Positions 8,388 through 16,038 of a stretch of DNA of 64,000 nt are shown piece after piece. The notes beneath the pieces are model-generated. The model was not told the origin of the DNA, ran no database searches, and saw only the letters and a program-made list of their open reading frames with translations. Made by a program: the position numbers and the translations under genes. Numbering within the stretch: position 1 is the stretch's first letter; every line of letters starts with the position of its first letter. Origin of the DNA: Fodinibacter sp963834965 (GTDB lineage: Bacteria; Actinomycetota; Actinomycetes; Actinomycetales; Dermatophilaceae); contig CAWIEI010000019.1 in assembly GCA_963834965.1 (NCBI GenBank), positions 1-64,000 on the forward strand, in the 5' to 3' direction.

Positions 8388-9257
8388 TTAGAGAGAGACG
8401 ATCTGACAGGCCAGGTGGTGGCCGTGGCTGCCGGGCACGGCGGCCCCAACCCGAACGCCGTCGGTCAGGACGGCGAGCGGCCGGGATACCGGGTGGTTCA
8501 GCGGCAGGACGTCGCCCACAGCCAGATCAAGGAGCTCAGATGAGGTGATGGTGACCTCCTGGAAGGAGACCGACAGCTCGAGCGAGACATCATTGAGCTG
8601 GCGCTCCACCTGCCGGGTGACCAGCTCGTCCTTCTCCGTGCGATGGGTCACCTGGCTGGCGGTCAGCGAGTCAAGGGCGGGCTGCAGGGTGGCGAAGGCG
8701 ATGCACAGCGTGGCGGTCGCCTCCTGGTCGCCGATACGAAGGTTGAGCTCAGAGACGATGACCGGCTCGGACGGGGGGGCGATCTGCAGGAACTGGGGGT
8801 CTGACTCGAGGCTGCCGATCCCGGGGCTCAGCGGCGTCATCGTCTCGAAGGCGTAGGTCAGCTCGTTGACGATGCGCTGGATGAGCTGTCGGATCAGCCC
8901 GACCTCGATCTCGCTGAGCGGACGGTTGGGCTGGTCGAGGCCCCCCGGACCTCCGAGCAGCCGGTCCACGACGGACATGACCAGGCCCATCGGAAGCTGA
9001 AAGACCCCCCCGCCGTCGAGCGGCTCGAACGTCAGCACCGCGAGCAGCGAGGGGTTGGGTGCCGTCCGGATGTACTCGTCGTAGGTGTACTGACGGACCG
9101 AGGTGACCGAGACCTGGCAGCTGGAGCGGAGGGCGGTCGACATCACCAGCGCGAACTGGCGCGCGAAGGTCTCGTTGACGATCTGCAGTGCCCGAACGTG
9201 CTCACGGCTGAAACGGTTGGGGCGGCGAAAGTCGTAGAGGGCAGGCTGGGCGGTCAC
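8388..9257 (-). CDS. fliM: flagellar motor switch protein FliM
   Basis: Core FliM sequence: YDFRRPNRFSREHVRALQIV near the N-terminus, the middle domain with LLGGPGG, and a C-terminal SpoA domain. Together with FliG and FliN it forms the rotor switch. The start is uncertain. I chose the GTG at 9257, because a sigma-28 -10 element occupies 9265-9273. The reading frame stays open upstream to an ATG at 9269 and a GTG at 9335, and actinobacterial FliMs begin close to YDFRRP. From 9257 the message would be leaderless. The EIDxLL-type N-terminal motif that binds CheY-P in proteobacterial FliM is absent with any of these starts. Confidence 0.93.
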   Translation of the reverse strand: MTAQPALYDFRRPNRFSREHVRALQIVNETFARQFALVMSTALRSSCQVSVTSVRQYTYDEYIRTAPNPSLLAVLTFEPLDGGGVFQLPMGLVMSVVDRLLGGPGGLDQPNRPLSEIEVGLIRQLIQRIVNELTYAFETMTPLSPGIGSLESDPQFLQIAPPSEPVIVSELNLRIGDQEATATLCIAFATLQPALDSLTASQVTHRTEKDELVTRQVERQLNDVSLELSVSFQEVTITSSELLDLAVGDVLPLNHPVSRPLAVLTDGVRVGAAVPGSHGHHLACQIVSL

Positions 9258-9264
9258 GTTCAGA

Positions 9265-9293
9265 CACATCGGCCGCAAGTGCCATGACCTGAG
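9265..9293 (-). promoter_or_regulatory. internal sigma-28 promoter in front of fliM
   Basis: On the minus strand CTCA (9290-9293), 16 bases, GCCGATGTG (9265-9273). Spacing is identical to the other sigma-28 sites here. The expected start of transcription is about 7 bases beyond the -10, which coincides with the GTG at 9257. It would allow the switch and export genes to be expressed apart from motAB. Confidence 0.65.
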
Positions 9294-9352
9294 GTTTGGG
9301 CTTGACCACTGCTTCAGGAACGGTGTGACGTACACCCGCCGGTGTGGCTCGA

Positions 9353-9922
9353 CTACTGCATCAGGAACTCCGCGAAATACACCTCCAGGACGTCGCCGGG
9401 ATACCGCTTCTGGATCTCGACCAAGAGCTCCTTCTGGGCACTGGCCCTGCCCCCCGGAGCAAGAAGCTGGGCGTAGGTGTGCTTGCCCAGCACGTCGATC
9501 GACGCATCAAGGGCCTTGACTCCGTCCAGTGCAGGAATCGCCGCGCCGGCGGCGTCGACGGCTTCGGCAGCCGGGGTTCCAGCCTCGCTGAGCTGCAGGG
9601 CGAGGGTGAGCTTGAGGTAGTGACCGTCGGCCAGGTTCATCGTGATCGGGGTGAGGGTGAGCACCTTCCCGGCCACGGTCTTTGGGTCCGGTCCCGCTTT
9701 CGGTGATCCGCCGCCCATCAGCATCCCTTTGCCGACGTATCCCCCGACCCCGAGCAGGATCACCACAGCTGCGACCAGGATGAGCTTCTTACGGGACCTT
9801 TTGGGCTTCGGGCCGCCGGCATCGACCTTCCCGGCCTTTTTACGGAACCTCTTGGGCTTCGGGCTGCTGGCATCGGCCTTCCCCTCCGTTGCTGGCAGGT
9901 CGCTGGTGGTTGCGGTAGTCAT
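9353..9922 (-). CDS. fliL: flagellar basal-body associated protein FliL
   Basis: 189 residues. A Lys/Arg/Pro-rich cytoplasmic N-terminus contains an imperfect internal repeat (PKPKRFRKKAGKVDAGG, PKPKRSRKK). One transmembrane helix (LILVAAVVILLGVGGYVGKG) follows, then a periplasmic-type domain that ends LEVYFAEFLMQ, the usual FliL ending. FliL rings surround the stator units. It follows motB after one base and precedes fliM. Confidence 0.93.
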   Translation of the reverse strand: MTTATTSDLPATEGKADASSPKPKRFRKKAGKVDAGGPKPKRSRKKLILVAAVVILLGVGGYVGKGMLMGGGSPKAGPDPKTVAGKVLTLTPITMNLADGHYLKLTLALQLSEAGTPAAEAVDAAGAAIPALDGVKALDASIDVLGKHTYAQLLAPGGRASAQKELLVEIQKRYPGDVLEVYFAEFLMQ

Positions 9923-9923
9923 G

Positions 9924-10790
9924 TCAGGCTCCCGGTATCGGCGAAGGGTTCGCCACGGATGTGGGCGATGGTGTGGTTGGTGTGATTGGTGTGGTTGGTG
10001 TGGAGAGGATCACGATGGCGACGCGCCGGTTGCGAGCCCGGCTGGCTGCGCTCTTGCCGGGCTGAAGCGGGCGCTGGTCGGCGTACCCCGCTGCTGCCAC
10101 TTTCGAAGGGGCGACCCCGACGCCGAGCAGGTGCCGCAGGACCGTCGTGGCGCGCGCTGTGGACAGCTCCCAGTTGGAGGCGAACCGCGGGTCACTCATC
10201 GGTTGGTCGTCGGTGTGACCCTCGATGACCAGGCCGTTGGGGAGCTTCTTGAGCAATGGAGCCATGGCGTCCAGCACCTTGATGCCCTCCGGGCGCAGGC
10301 TTGCCTCGCCGGCGTCGAACAGCACTCGGTCGGTGATGATGTTGACCACCAGCCCGCGGTCCTGGACCCTCTGAAACTCCACCGAGCTGCTGAGACCCTT
10401 CTTCGCCAGGGCCGCCGCGAACGACGCCTCAAGGGTGGCCATCTCCTGGGCCTTCTTCATGGTTGCGTCAGCCGCCAGCTGTGCGGCGAGAAGGGCCTCT
10501 CGCTGTGCCTGCAGTGCCTGCTGACCCGCGAGCGAGTTGTCAGGGGCCGGTGCCTGCACGGCGCTGCCGTCCAGCAGACCAGCCCCGCCGTTCAGGACCG
10601 TTGACTCACCGAAGGACTGCGCCAGGCCGTCGTGCAGCTTGTCGAACTTCTTCTGGTCGATCTGGCCGATCGCGAAGAGGACGATGAAGAGCACCATCAG
10701 CAGGGTGATCATGTCGGCGTAGGTCAGCAGCCAGCGCTCGGCGTTCTCCTCCTCCTCGCCGTGGGTGGGCTTCTTGCGACGGCGGGCCAT
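9924..10790 (-). CDS. motB: flagellar stator protein MotB
   Basis: 288 residues. A single N-terminal membrane helix carries the proton-conducting Asp at about residue 26 (LTYADMITLLMVLFIVLFAIG). The C-terminal OmpA-like peptidoglycan-binding domain has IEGHTDDQPMSD and the ending SRARNRRVAIVIL. It anchors MotA4MotB2 stators to the wall. The start ATG overlaps the motA stop, showing coupling. Confidence 0.96.
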   Translation of the reverse strand: MARRRKKPTHGEEEENAERWLLTYADMITLLMVLFIVLFAIGQIDQKKFDKLHDGLAQSFGESTVLNGGAGLLDGSAVQAPAPDNSLAGQQALQAQREALLAAQLAADATMKKAQEMATLEASFAAALAKKGLSSSVEFQRVQDRGLVVNIITDRVLFDAGEASLRPEGIKVLDAMAPLLKKLPNGLVIEGHTDDQPMSDPRFASNWELSTARATTVLRHLLGVGVAPSKVAAAGYADQRPLQPGKSAASRARNRRVAIVILSTPTTPITPTTPSPTSVANPSPIPGA

Positions 10791-11575
10791 CAGGCGGCCT
10801 TCTCAGTCGCAGGTCCGGCGACCTTGGGCGGGGACGCGTTCAGGATCGAGCGGAGCTTCTGCTCGACCAGACGCGGGTTGGTGCCGGACTGAACTGCAAG
10901 GACACCCTCGACGACCATCTCCATCTGGGCACCCTCCAGCTCGCTCATCCGCTTGAGCTTGTTGGAGATGGGAAGCCAGAGCGCATTGGCGCTGAGAACA
11001 CCCCAGAGAGTCGCGACAAAGGCTCCCGCGATCAGCTCTCCGAGCTTCTCTGGGGAGCTGAGGTTGCCCAGGACGTGGATCAGGCCGATCACCGTGCCGA
11101 TGATGCCCAAGGTCGGTGAGTAGCCACCCATGTCACCGAAGAACTTGACACCGATCTTGTCGTCGGCACGCTTGGCGATGATCTTGGCGTCGAGAATGTC
11201 CTGGATCTCCTCGGGGTCGGTGCCGTCCACGGTCAGCTCGATTCCCTGGCGCAGTAGTGGGTCCGTGACCTCACGCACCATCTCCTCAAGTGCCAGGAGC
11301 CCCTGTTTGCGGGCCAGGTCGGCCATCGCGACGATGGACACGACCGACTCCTCGGCATTGACCGGCTTGCCGACGAAGGCCTTCTTCAGGTGTCGCAACA
11401 CGGTCGGCAGGTCCCGCACCAGGCTCCCGGCCACGGCGGCCCCGAAGGAGCCGACGAAGACGAGGATCAGGGCCGGCAGCAGGAGGATCGACATGGGGTT
11501 GCCGCCCTCGAGGACCATCGAGACGATGACCGCTACGAAGATGCTGCCGATGCCGGCAATGGTGCCGAACTCCAT
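10790..11575 (-). CDS. motA: flagellar stator protein MotA
   Basis: 261 residues, normal MotA length, four membrane segments. The stator core GGYSPTLGIIGTVIGLIHVL near residue 150 carries the conserved Pro and Gly residues, followed by VATLWGVLSANALWLPISNK. The cytoplasmic loop with charged residues that contact FliG lies between segments 2 and 3. It is the second gene of the flbD-motA-motB transcription unit. Confidence 0.96.
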   Translation of the reverse strand: MEFGTIAGIGSIFVAVIVSMVLEGGNPMSILLLPALILVFVGSFGAAVAGSLVRDLPTVLRHLKKAFVGKPVNAEESVVSIVAMADLARKQGLLALEEMVREVTDPLLRQGIELTVDGTDPEEIQDILDAKIIAKRADDKIGVKFFGDMGGYSPTLGIIGTVIGLIHVLGNLSSPEKLGELIAGAFVATLWGVLSANALWLPISNKLKRMSELEGAQMEMVVEGVLAVQSGTNPRLVEQKLRSILNASPPKVAGPATEKAA

Positions 11576-11576
11576 G

Positions 11577-11828
11577 TCAGCCCTCCGTGTCCGTGACGGG
11601 GCGGAGGTACGTCGGCCGGGTGCGCGCGACCACGGGGACGCCAGCGAGCTTCAGCACTTCTGCGCGCTGGGCCGTCACTGCGGAGATGATCTCCTGCAGG
11701 CTCTCGACGACGACGTACTTGGTTCCGCCGACCAGGGAAATGACCGTGTCGGGGTTGGCCTCCACCCGCTCGATGAGGTCAGGGTTGAGCGCAAAGACAC
11801 TCCCGTTGTGCCGGGTGACCATTATCAT
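11577..11828 (-). CDS. flbD: flagellar protein FlbD
   Basis: 83 residues, a small FlbD-family protein. Typical features: start MIMVTRHNGSVFALNPDLIERVE, then TVISLVGGTKYVVVESLQEII. FlbD-family proteins are short and occur beside mot or flgE genes in Firmicutes and Actinobacteria; the biochemical role is not well defined. The gene is first in the mot-fli operon, with a sigma-28 promoter and a structured leader. A second copy of that promoter, leader and 5' coding region sits at 42.46-42.6 kb. Confidence 0.9.
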   Translation of the reverse strand: MIMVTRHNGSVFALNPDLIERVEANPDTVISLVGGTKYVVVESLQEIISAVTAQRAEVLKLAGVPVVARTRPTYLRPVTDTEG

Positions 11829-11834
11829 CTCGAT

Positions 11835-11876
11835 GCCAATCCGTGGCTGTAATCCAGAACGGCGTCAATCCGTGAC
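11835..11876 (-). promoter_or_regulatory. flbD leader with two CsrA-like hairpins
   Basis: Read on the minus strand, two short hairpins share the same loop CGGAU: GTCA-CGGAT-TGAC (11876-11864) and GCCA-CGGAT-TGGC (11847-11835). The second ends 6 bases before the flbD ATG and covers the ribosome-binding region, where no good Shine-Dalgarno sequence is visible. An outer CGATGC/GCATCG pairing can enclose both. GGA in the loop of a short stem is the known CsrA recognition shape. CsrA control of flbD-motAB is inference, supported by csrA and fliW in this locus. Confidence 0.6.
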
Positions 11877-11886
11877 TCCGCATCGT

Positions 11887-11915
11887 CCTATCGGCCGGGA
11901 CCCACTCGTTGTGAG
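11887..11915 (-). promoter_or_regulatory. sigma-28 promoter of the flbD-mot-fli operon
   Basis: On the minus strand CTCA (11912-11915), 16 bases, GCCGATAGG (11887-11895), with flbD starting about 58 bases downstream of the -10. The GCCGATA core matches the enterobacterial FliA -10 element GCCGATAA. Confidence 0.8.
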
Positions 11916-11975
11916 CGCTACACCGGCACGAGGTTTACGTCGGCCGGACCCTTCGTGCCGGCCCCTCTACTGCAC

Positions 11976-12015
11976 GAGGTCTGTGCAGGGATCAGGTGAT
12001 CCCTGCACAGACCTC
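11976..12015 (-). terminator. 19-bp perfect stem-loop after flgE
   Basis: Perfect inverted repeat with arms at 11976-11994 and 11997-12015 and a 2-base centre. It lies 30 bases beyond the flgE stop and just upstream of the flbD promoter, so it should separate the two transcription units. There is no T-tract, as is common for actinobacterial terminators. Confidence 0.8.
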
Positions 12016-12044
12016 CGCAGCTGACTCGAAAGCCCCTGCGATCA

Positions 12045-13298
12045 TCAGCGCTTGAGGTTGACCAGATCTTGGAGGAGCTCGTCCGAGGCCGCGACGATCT
12101 TGGAGTTCGCCTGGAATCCCCGCTGGGCGATGATCAGGTTGGTGAACTCCTGGGCAAGGTCGACGTTGCTCATCTCCAGCGACCCGGCAGTCATGATGCC
12201 CCGCCCGCCCTGGCCCGCGACACCGATGGCCGCGATCCCCGAGTTCGGGGTGCTGCGGAAGAGGGACCCGCCCACCTTCTCCAGCCCGGGCGGGTTGTCG
12301 AAGCTGGCGACGGCAACCTGACCGAGCGTCTCCCGGACGCCGTTGGAGAAGCTGCCGATGAGCTCGCCGTCAGGGGACAGCGAGAACGACTCCAGAACCC
12401 CCATCTCCGCACCATCTTGGGAGATCGTCCCGGCAGTGTCGGAAGAGGCGTACTGCGTCAGGGGCTGTGTCGCGGTTCCCAGGGTCAGGCTGACTGCGCT
12501 GCCAAAGGTGTAACCGGCAGTGGTGAGCAGCGCCGGGGTCAGCGTCGGGACGGCAGGAGTGGCAGTGAAGGACTTCGTGGCCTGGTCCCAGACCAGGCTC
12601 GCCGTTCCCACCGTCGCGGGCACCCCGGTGCCGGCAGTCGGCACGGTCACATTGAGCGTCCACGTATCGGCTGCGGTCTTGGTGTAGGTCATGGTCGCCT
12701 GCAGTGGCGTTCCCTGGGTGTCGTAGATGTCGATCGAGCTCAGCGAGACGGCGCCCACGGCTGCGCCTCCGGGCAGGTTTCCACCCACAGTGACCGTAGT
12801 CGTCTGGCGCGGGGGCACCGTCTGACCGATCGGCAGCTTGATGGCGCTGGTGGGCGCATTGGTGTTGACCGCTCCCCGGGTGGCGGTCCAGCCCTGGACC
12901 AGGGCGCCGTCAGGGTTGACGAGGTTGCCGCTGGCATCGAAGTCGAAGGCGCCGGCTCGCGTGTAGAAGGACTGTCCGTCCTTCTTGACCACGAAGAACC
13001 CGTCGCCCTGCAGCGCCACGTCTGTGGCCCTACCGGTCACCTGGCTGGCGCCCTGGCCGAAGTTGGTCGAGATGCCGCCGACCTTGACGCCGAGACCGAC
13101 CTGGGCAGGGTTGGTTCCCCCACTGAGCCCCTGCGGGCCACCGCTGGTCCGGATCACCTGGCTCAGGGTGTCCTCGAACACCGCCTGGCCACTCTTGTAG
13201 CCGGCCGTGTTGACATTGGCGATGTTGTTGCCGACGACATCCATCATGATCTGGTGTGCACGCAGTCCTGAGACGGCGGTAAAGAGGGAGCGAAGCAT
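12045..13298 (-). CDS. flgE: flagellar hook protein FlgE
   Basis: 417 residues. The N-terminal rod/hook signature LRSLFTAVSGLRAHQIMMDV, then GNNIANVNTAGYK, and the C-terminal heptad region (VDLAQEFTNLIIAQRGFQAN, then SKIVAASDELLQDLVNLKR) are both intact. The middle is a Thr/Ala/Gly-rich D1-D2 region. It polymerises into the hook. It is the last gene of the flgB-to-flgE run and is followed by a strong stem-loop. The ribosome-binding site is AGGAAGG. Confidence 0.95.
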   Translation of the reverse strand: MLRSLFTAVSGLRAHQIMMDVVGNNIANVNTAGYKSGQAVFEDTLSQVIRTSGGPQGLSGGTNPAQVGLGVKVGGISTNFGQGASQVTGRATDVALQGDGFFVVKKDGQSFYTRAGAFDFDASGNLVNPDGALVQGWTATRGAVNTNAPTSAIKLPIGQTVPPRQTTTVTVGGNLPGGAAVGAVSLSSIDIYDTQGTPLQATMTYTKTAADTWTLNVTVPTAGTGVPATVGTASLVWDQATKSFTATPAVPTLTPALLTTAGYTFGSAVSLTLGTATQPLTQYASSDTAGTISQDGAEMGVLESFSLSPDGELIGSFSNGVRETLGQVAVASFDNPPGLEKVGGSLFRSTPNSGIAAIGVAGQGGRGIMTAGSLEMSNVDLAQEFTNLIIAQRGFQANSKIVAASDELLQDLVNLKR

Positions 13299-13345
13299 TT
13301 CAGGGCCTTCCTGGGATCGGGATTGAGGTTGTGAGTGGTCCGGCG

Positions 13346-13780
13346 TCAGCCGGCATTGCTGATTTCGGTCACTGATGACAAGGGCACGTCCGTCTGGCCG
13401 ACGACGAGCATCGGGCCCGCCGCGGTCAGCCGGACGGATCCGACGACACCGCTGAGGGTCCTGTCTCCCAGCGTGTAGGTGATGGTGCGGCCGACCAGCG
13501 CGATGGCGCTGCTCGCCTGCTGCTCGCTGAGCAGCTGGATGTTCTGTGCGGAGAGCTGGTTGAGCTTCTCAACCATCTGGAACTGGGCCGTCTGGCCCAG
13601 GAGTGCAGTCCCGTCAGCTGGCTTGGACGGGTCCTGGTACTTCAGCTGGGCCACCAGCAACTTGAGGAAGGTGTCGCTGCCCATCGCGTCCGTCGGGGAC
13701 TTGGCAGCCGTATCGCCAGTCAGCGCCGTGAGATCGGTGATTGTCTGGACCGGTGGCGTGGACGCGATCGAGCTAGTCAT
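13346..13780 (-). CDS. flgD: hook assembly protein FlgD (hook cap)
   Basis: 144 residues. The conserved FlgD block MGSDTFLKLLVAQLKYQDPSKPADG, then LLGQTAQFQMVEKL, lies at residues ~33-75. It is shorter than enterobacterial FlgD (~230) because the C-terminal Ig/tudor domains are mostly lacking, as in many Gram-positive FlgDs. It caps the growing hook. It lies between fliK and flgE, the usual hook-module order. Confidence 0.94.
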   Translation of the reverse strand: MTSSIASTPPVQTITDLTALTGDTAAKSPTDAMGSDTFLKLLVAQLKYQDPSKPADGTALLGQTAQFQMVEKLNQLSAQNIQLLSEQQASSAIALVGRTITYTLGDRTLSGVVGSVRLTAAGPMLVVGQTDVPLSSVTEISNAG

Positions 13781-13791
13781 CTGTGACTCCT

Positions 13792-16038
13792 TTACATTCG
13801 CAGATCAAGAGATGTGCTGGCTGCCTCGGCTGAGGCAGCGACGTTGCGGTCAGGTGACTGGTCGCCGCGGCCGTGACGTTCGGCCGTCCCCGGCCTGGAC
13901 CACGGCGTCTCGGGTTGTCGTGCGTTAGCGCCTCCCGAGCCGACCTCCATCGACCCGGCACTCAGACCCTGACCCTCCAGCTGCTGACGCAGGTCGGACA
14001 ACCCGCCGCGGAGGGCATCGCGTGCCGCGGCGTCCGTCGAATGCATCTGGATCGAGATCTCGCCGTGCCGTAGGTCCACGATCACCTGTACGGCGCCGAG
14101 ATCCTGGGGGTGCAGCTGCAGGCGCACGCCATAGCTGCCGTCAGCGGCTCGAAGCAGGGGTGAGACTGCCGTGAAGACCTGCTCATGGACCGGCGCCGGG
14201 AGCGAGAACGGCGCGGGTGCGCCGCTGGGGGCTACAGGTACGGTTGAGTTCGTTGCCAACTGGGTCGCCCCGATGAACGCTGGCACAGAGCTGAACGCCG
14301 CTGGGGCCAGAGTTCCGGCCGCCGCAGCCGTGCCCTGTTCTGGAGCGATCTGGCGGACCGCGACCGGCCCGTCAATGATCTCAGCCAGAGTGGCCTGCGC
14401 TGACCTGGGCTGCGTAGCCATCGCAGGCGTCACCGTCCCGGACGCCGGCGTCTCTGGCGTCGCCGTCACCGTCGGCGAAGTCGCAGCCATCGCGGGCGAG
14501 GCAGCTGGAGCCGCGTCAGGCGTCGCCGTCGAAGGCGTGGACGTCGTGACCTTCCCAGCCGTGGCCGCAGCCGCAGGAGCGGGCGTCGCCGTACCAGGCG
14601 TCGCCATCGTGGCAGGCGTAGCAGTGGTGGCCGGCGTACCCGGCGCAGGCTCGTCAGGCACCCCGGGCGTCGCCGACGCAGGCGCGGCCGCGGCATGCGC
14701 CTGAGGAAGCGGCGCGGCGGGCAAGAGGGTCAGGTTGGCGTCAAGAGTGGGCAGCTCCGCTGGCAGACCTGTCGAAACCGCGCCGCTCCTCAGCGCGTCA
14801 GGCGCACCTGGTGTGGGGATGGCGGGCACGTCACCAACCGCTGGCGGCACCGTCGTGTCGATGCCGCGGGCACCTGGCGCACGACCAGGCGCGACGGAGC
14901 CCCGCGAAGCTGCGCGGATTCCCGAGTCAGCCGGAGGAGCCGTAGGTCCGAGGGGAGGCACCGGCACGGCGTTCAACGGATCCGCGCCGGAAGTCGTAGC
15001 GATCGGCGACCCGAAGACCATGTCCCGCGCGATCTGAGTCGTGCCGACCTGTTCGGCTACCGGCTGGCTCCTGTTGGTACCGGCCTGCGGGACAACCGGC
15101 GCTCCGAGCGCAGCCGAGCCGATGCCGAGCGCCTGAGGAGTGCTCAAACCCGGCATCCGGCCAACATCGATGCGGCCAGGAGTAACGGAAGCAGGAGTGA
15201 TCTGGGCCCCAGCGACCGCGGCTGTGGACACCTGCTCCACCGCGGCCTGAGCCGGAGCGACCTGAGCCGCAGTAACCCGAACCCCGGCGACCCCGGCTGT
15301 CTCCACCTGCTCCACCCCGACCCGTGACGGAGTGATTGGAGCCGAACTGTCCCGACCCGGCCCATCGACCAGCCCCAGTTCACCAACACGCGAGCTCGGG
15401 CCGAAACTCCTGCCCGAGCCAGCTCGTGTTCCTGGCACAGCAGAGTCACTCGCATGGGTAGCGCCCCCTCCCGGTTCAGAGGGCCCGGATACGCTCCCCA
15501 GAACCGGGACAGCGACCTCCCTTGCGGCCAACACCGGGGCATTGCACTCGCCTGCGACCACTTCGGGTGCAGCCACGTGCCCGACCAGCACCGGTGCAGC
15601 CTCATGCCCGAGTGGAGCCTGTGGCAGCGTGCTCTGGTGGGTCGGGTTGGCTCCGTTGGTCGACCTCGCATCGCCTCCCTGCGCCACGGCCTGCAGGATC
15701 GTGCCCGACAGGTCATGCGCCTGCTGTGCAGCGATCAACGGAACTGGATCAGCGACCGAAAGATCGGCCCGGCTCATCACCGGGGCCTGACCCGCCGCGG
15801 CCATCTGGTCGAAGGCCGGCCGTTGGCTGTCCTTGTCAGCAACCGCCCTCTGAGGCTCTCGCCCAGGCAGTGGGCGCTTCGGAAGTGGCTTCTGAGTTTG
15901 GGCGTGACCGTTGAGCACCGCCTCGAACCCTCCGGCCCCTGAGGACCCGGAACGGCCGCGTTGAAGGGTAGGTCGCGTGACAACCGCGGGGGCGACCACC
16001 TCGGCGGGCGACATCCGCACCGTCAGGAGGCTGGTCAT
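13792..16038 (-). CDS. fliK: flagellar hook-length control protein FliK
   Basis: 748 residues, large for FliK. Residues ~1-590 are low-complexity Ala/Pro/Thr/Val sequence with many near-repeats of VEQV(E/S)TA(G/A)VAG and ATPAT type, as expected for a stretched molecular ruler. The C-terminal Flg_hook domain (YGVRLQLHPQDLGAVQVIVD, then ISIQMHSTDAAARDALRGGL) lies near residues 620-690 and would contact FlhB to switch export specificity. The start overlaps the hydrolase stop by four bases. The repeat-rich ruler is probably length-variable between strains. Confidence 0.93.
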   Translation of the reverse strand: MTSLLTVRMSPAEVVAPAVVTRPTLQRGRSGSSGAGGFEAVLNGHAQTQKPLPKRPLPGREPQRAVADKDSQRPAFDQMAAAGQAPVMSRADLSVADPVPLIAAQQAHDLSGTILQAVAQGGDARSTNGANPTHQSTLPQAPLGHEAAPVLVGHVAAPEVVAGECNAPVLAAREVAVPVLGSVSGPSEPGGGATHASDSAVPGTRAGSGRSFGPSSRVGELGLVDGPGRDSSAPITPSRVGVEQVETAGVAGVRVTAAQVAPAQAAVEQVSTAAVAGAQITPASVTPGRIDVGRMPGLSTPQALGIGSAALGAPVVPQAGTNRSQPVAEQVGTTQIARDMVFGSPIATTSGADPLNAVPVPPLGPTAPPADSGIRAASRGSVAPGRAPGARGIDTTVPPAVGDVPAIPTPGAPDALRSGAVSTGLPAELPTLDANLTLLPAAPLPQAHAAAAPASATPGVPDEPAPGTPATTATPATMATPGTATPAPAAAATAGKVTTSTPSTATPDAAPAASPAMAATSPTVTATPETPASGTVTPAMATQPRSAQATLAEIIDGPVAVRQIAPEQGTAAAAGTLAPAAFSSVPAFIGATQLATNSTVPVAPSGAPAPFSLPAPVHEQVFTAVSPLLRAADGSYGVRLQLHPQDLGAVQVIVDLRHGEISIQMHSTDAAARDALRGGLSDLRQQLEGQGLSAGSMEVGSGGANARQPETPWSRPGTAERHGRGDQSPDRNVAASAEAASTSLDLRM

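Noticed and set aside
11829..11886. Cyclic-di-GMP riboswitch in the flbD leader
   Set aside because: The leader is too short and lacks the conserved GEMM core; the short GGA hairpins fit CsrA better.
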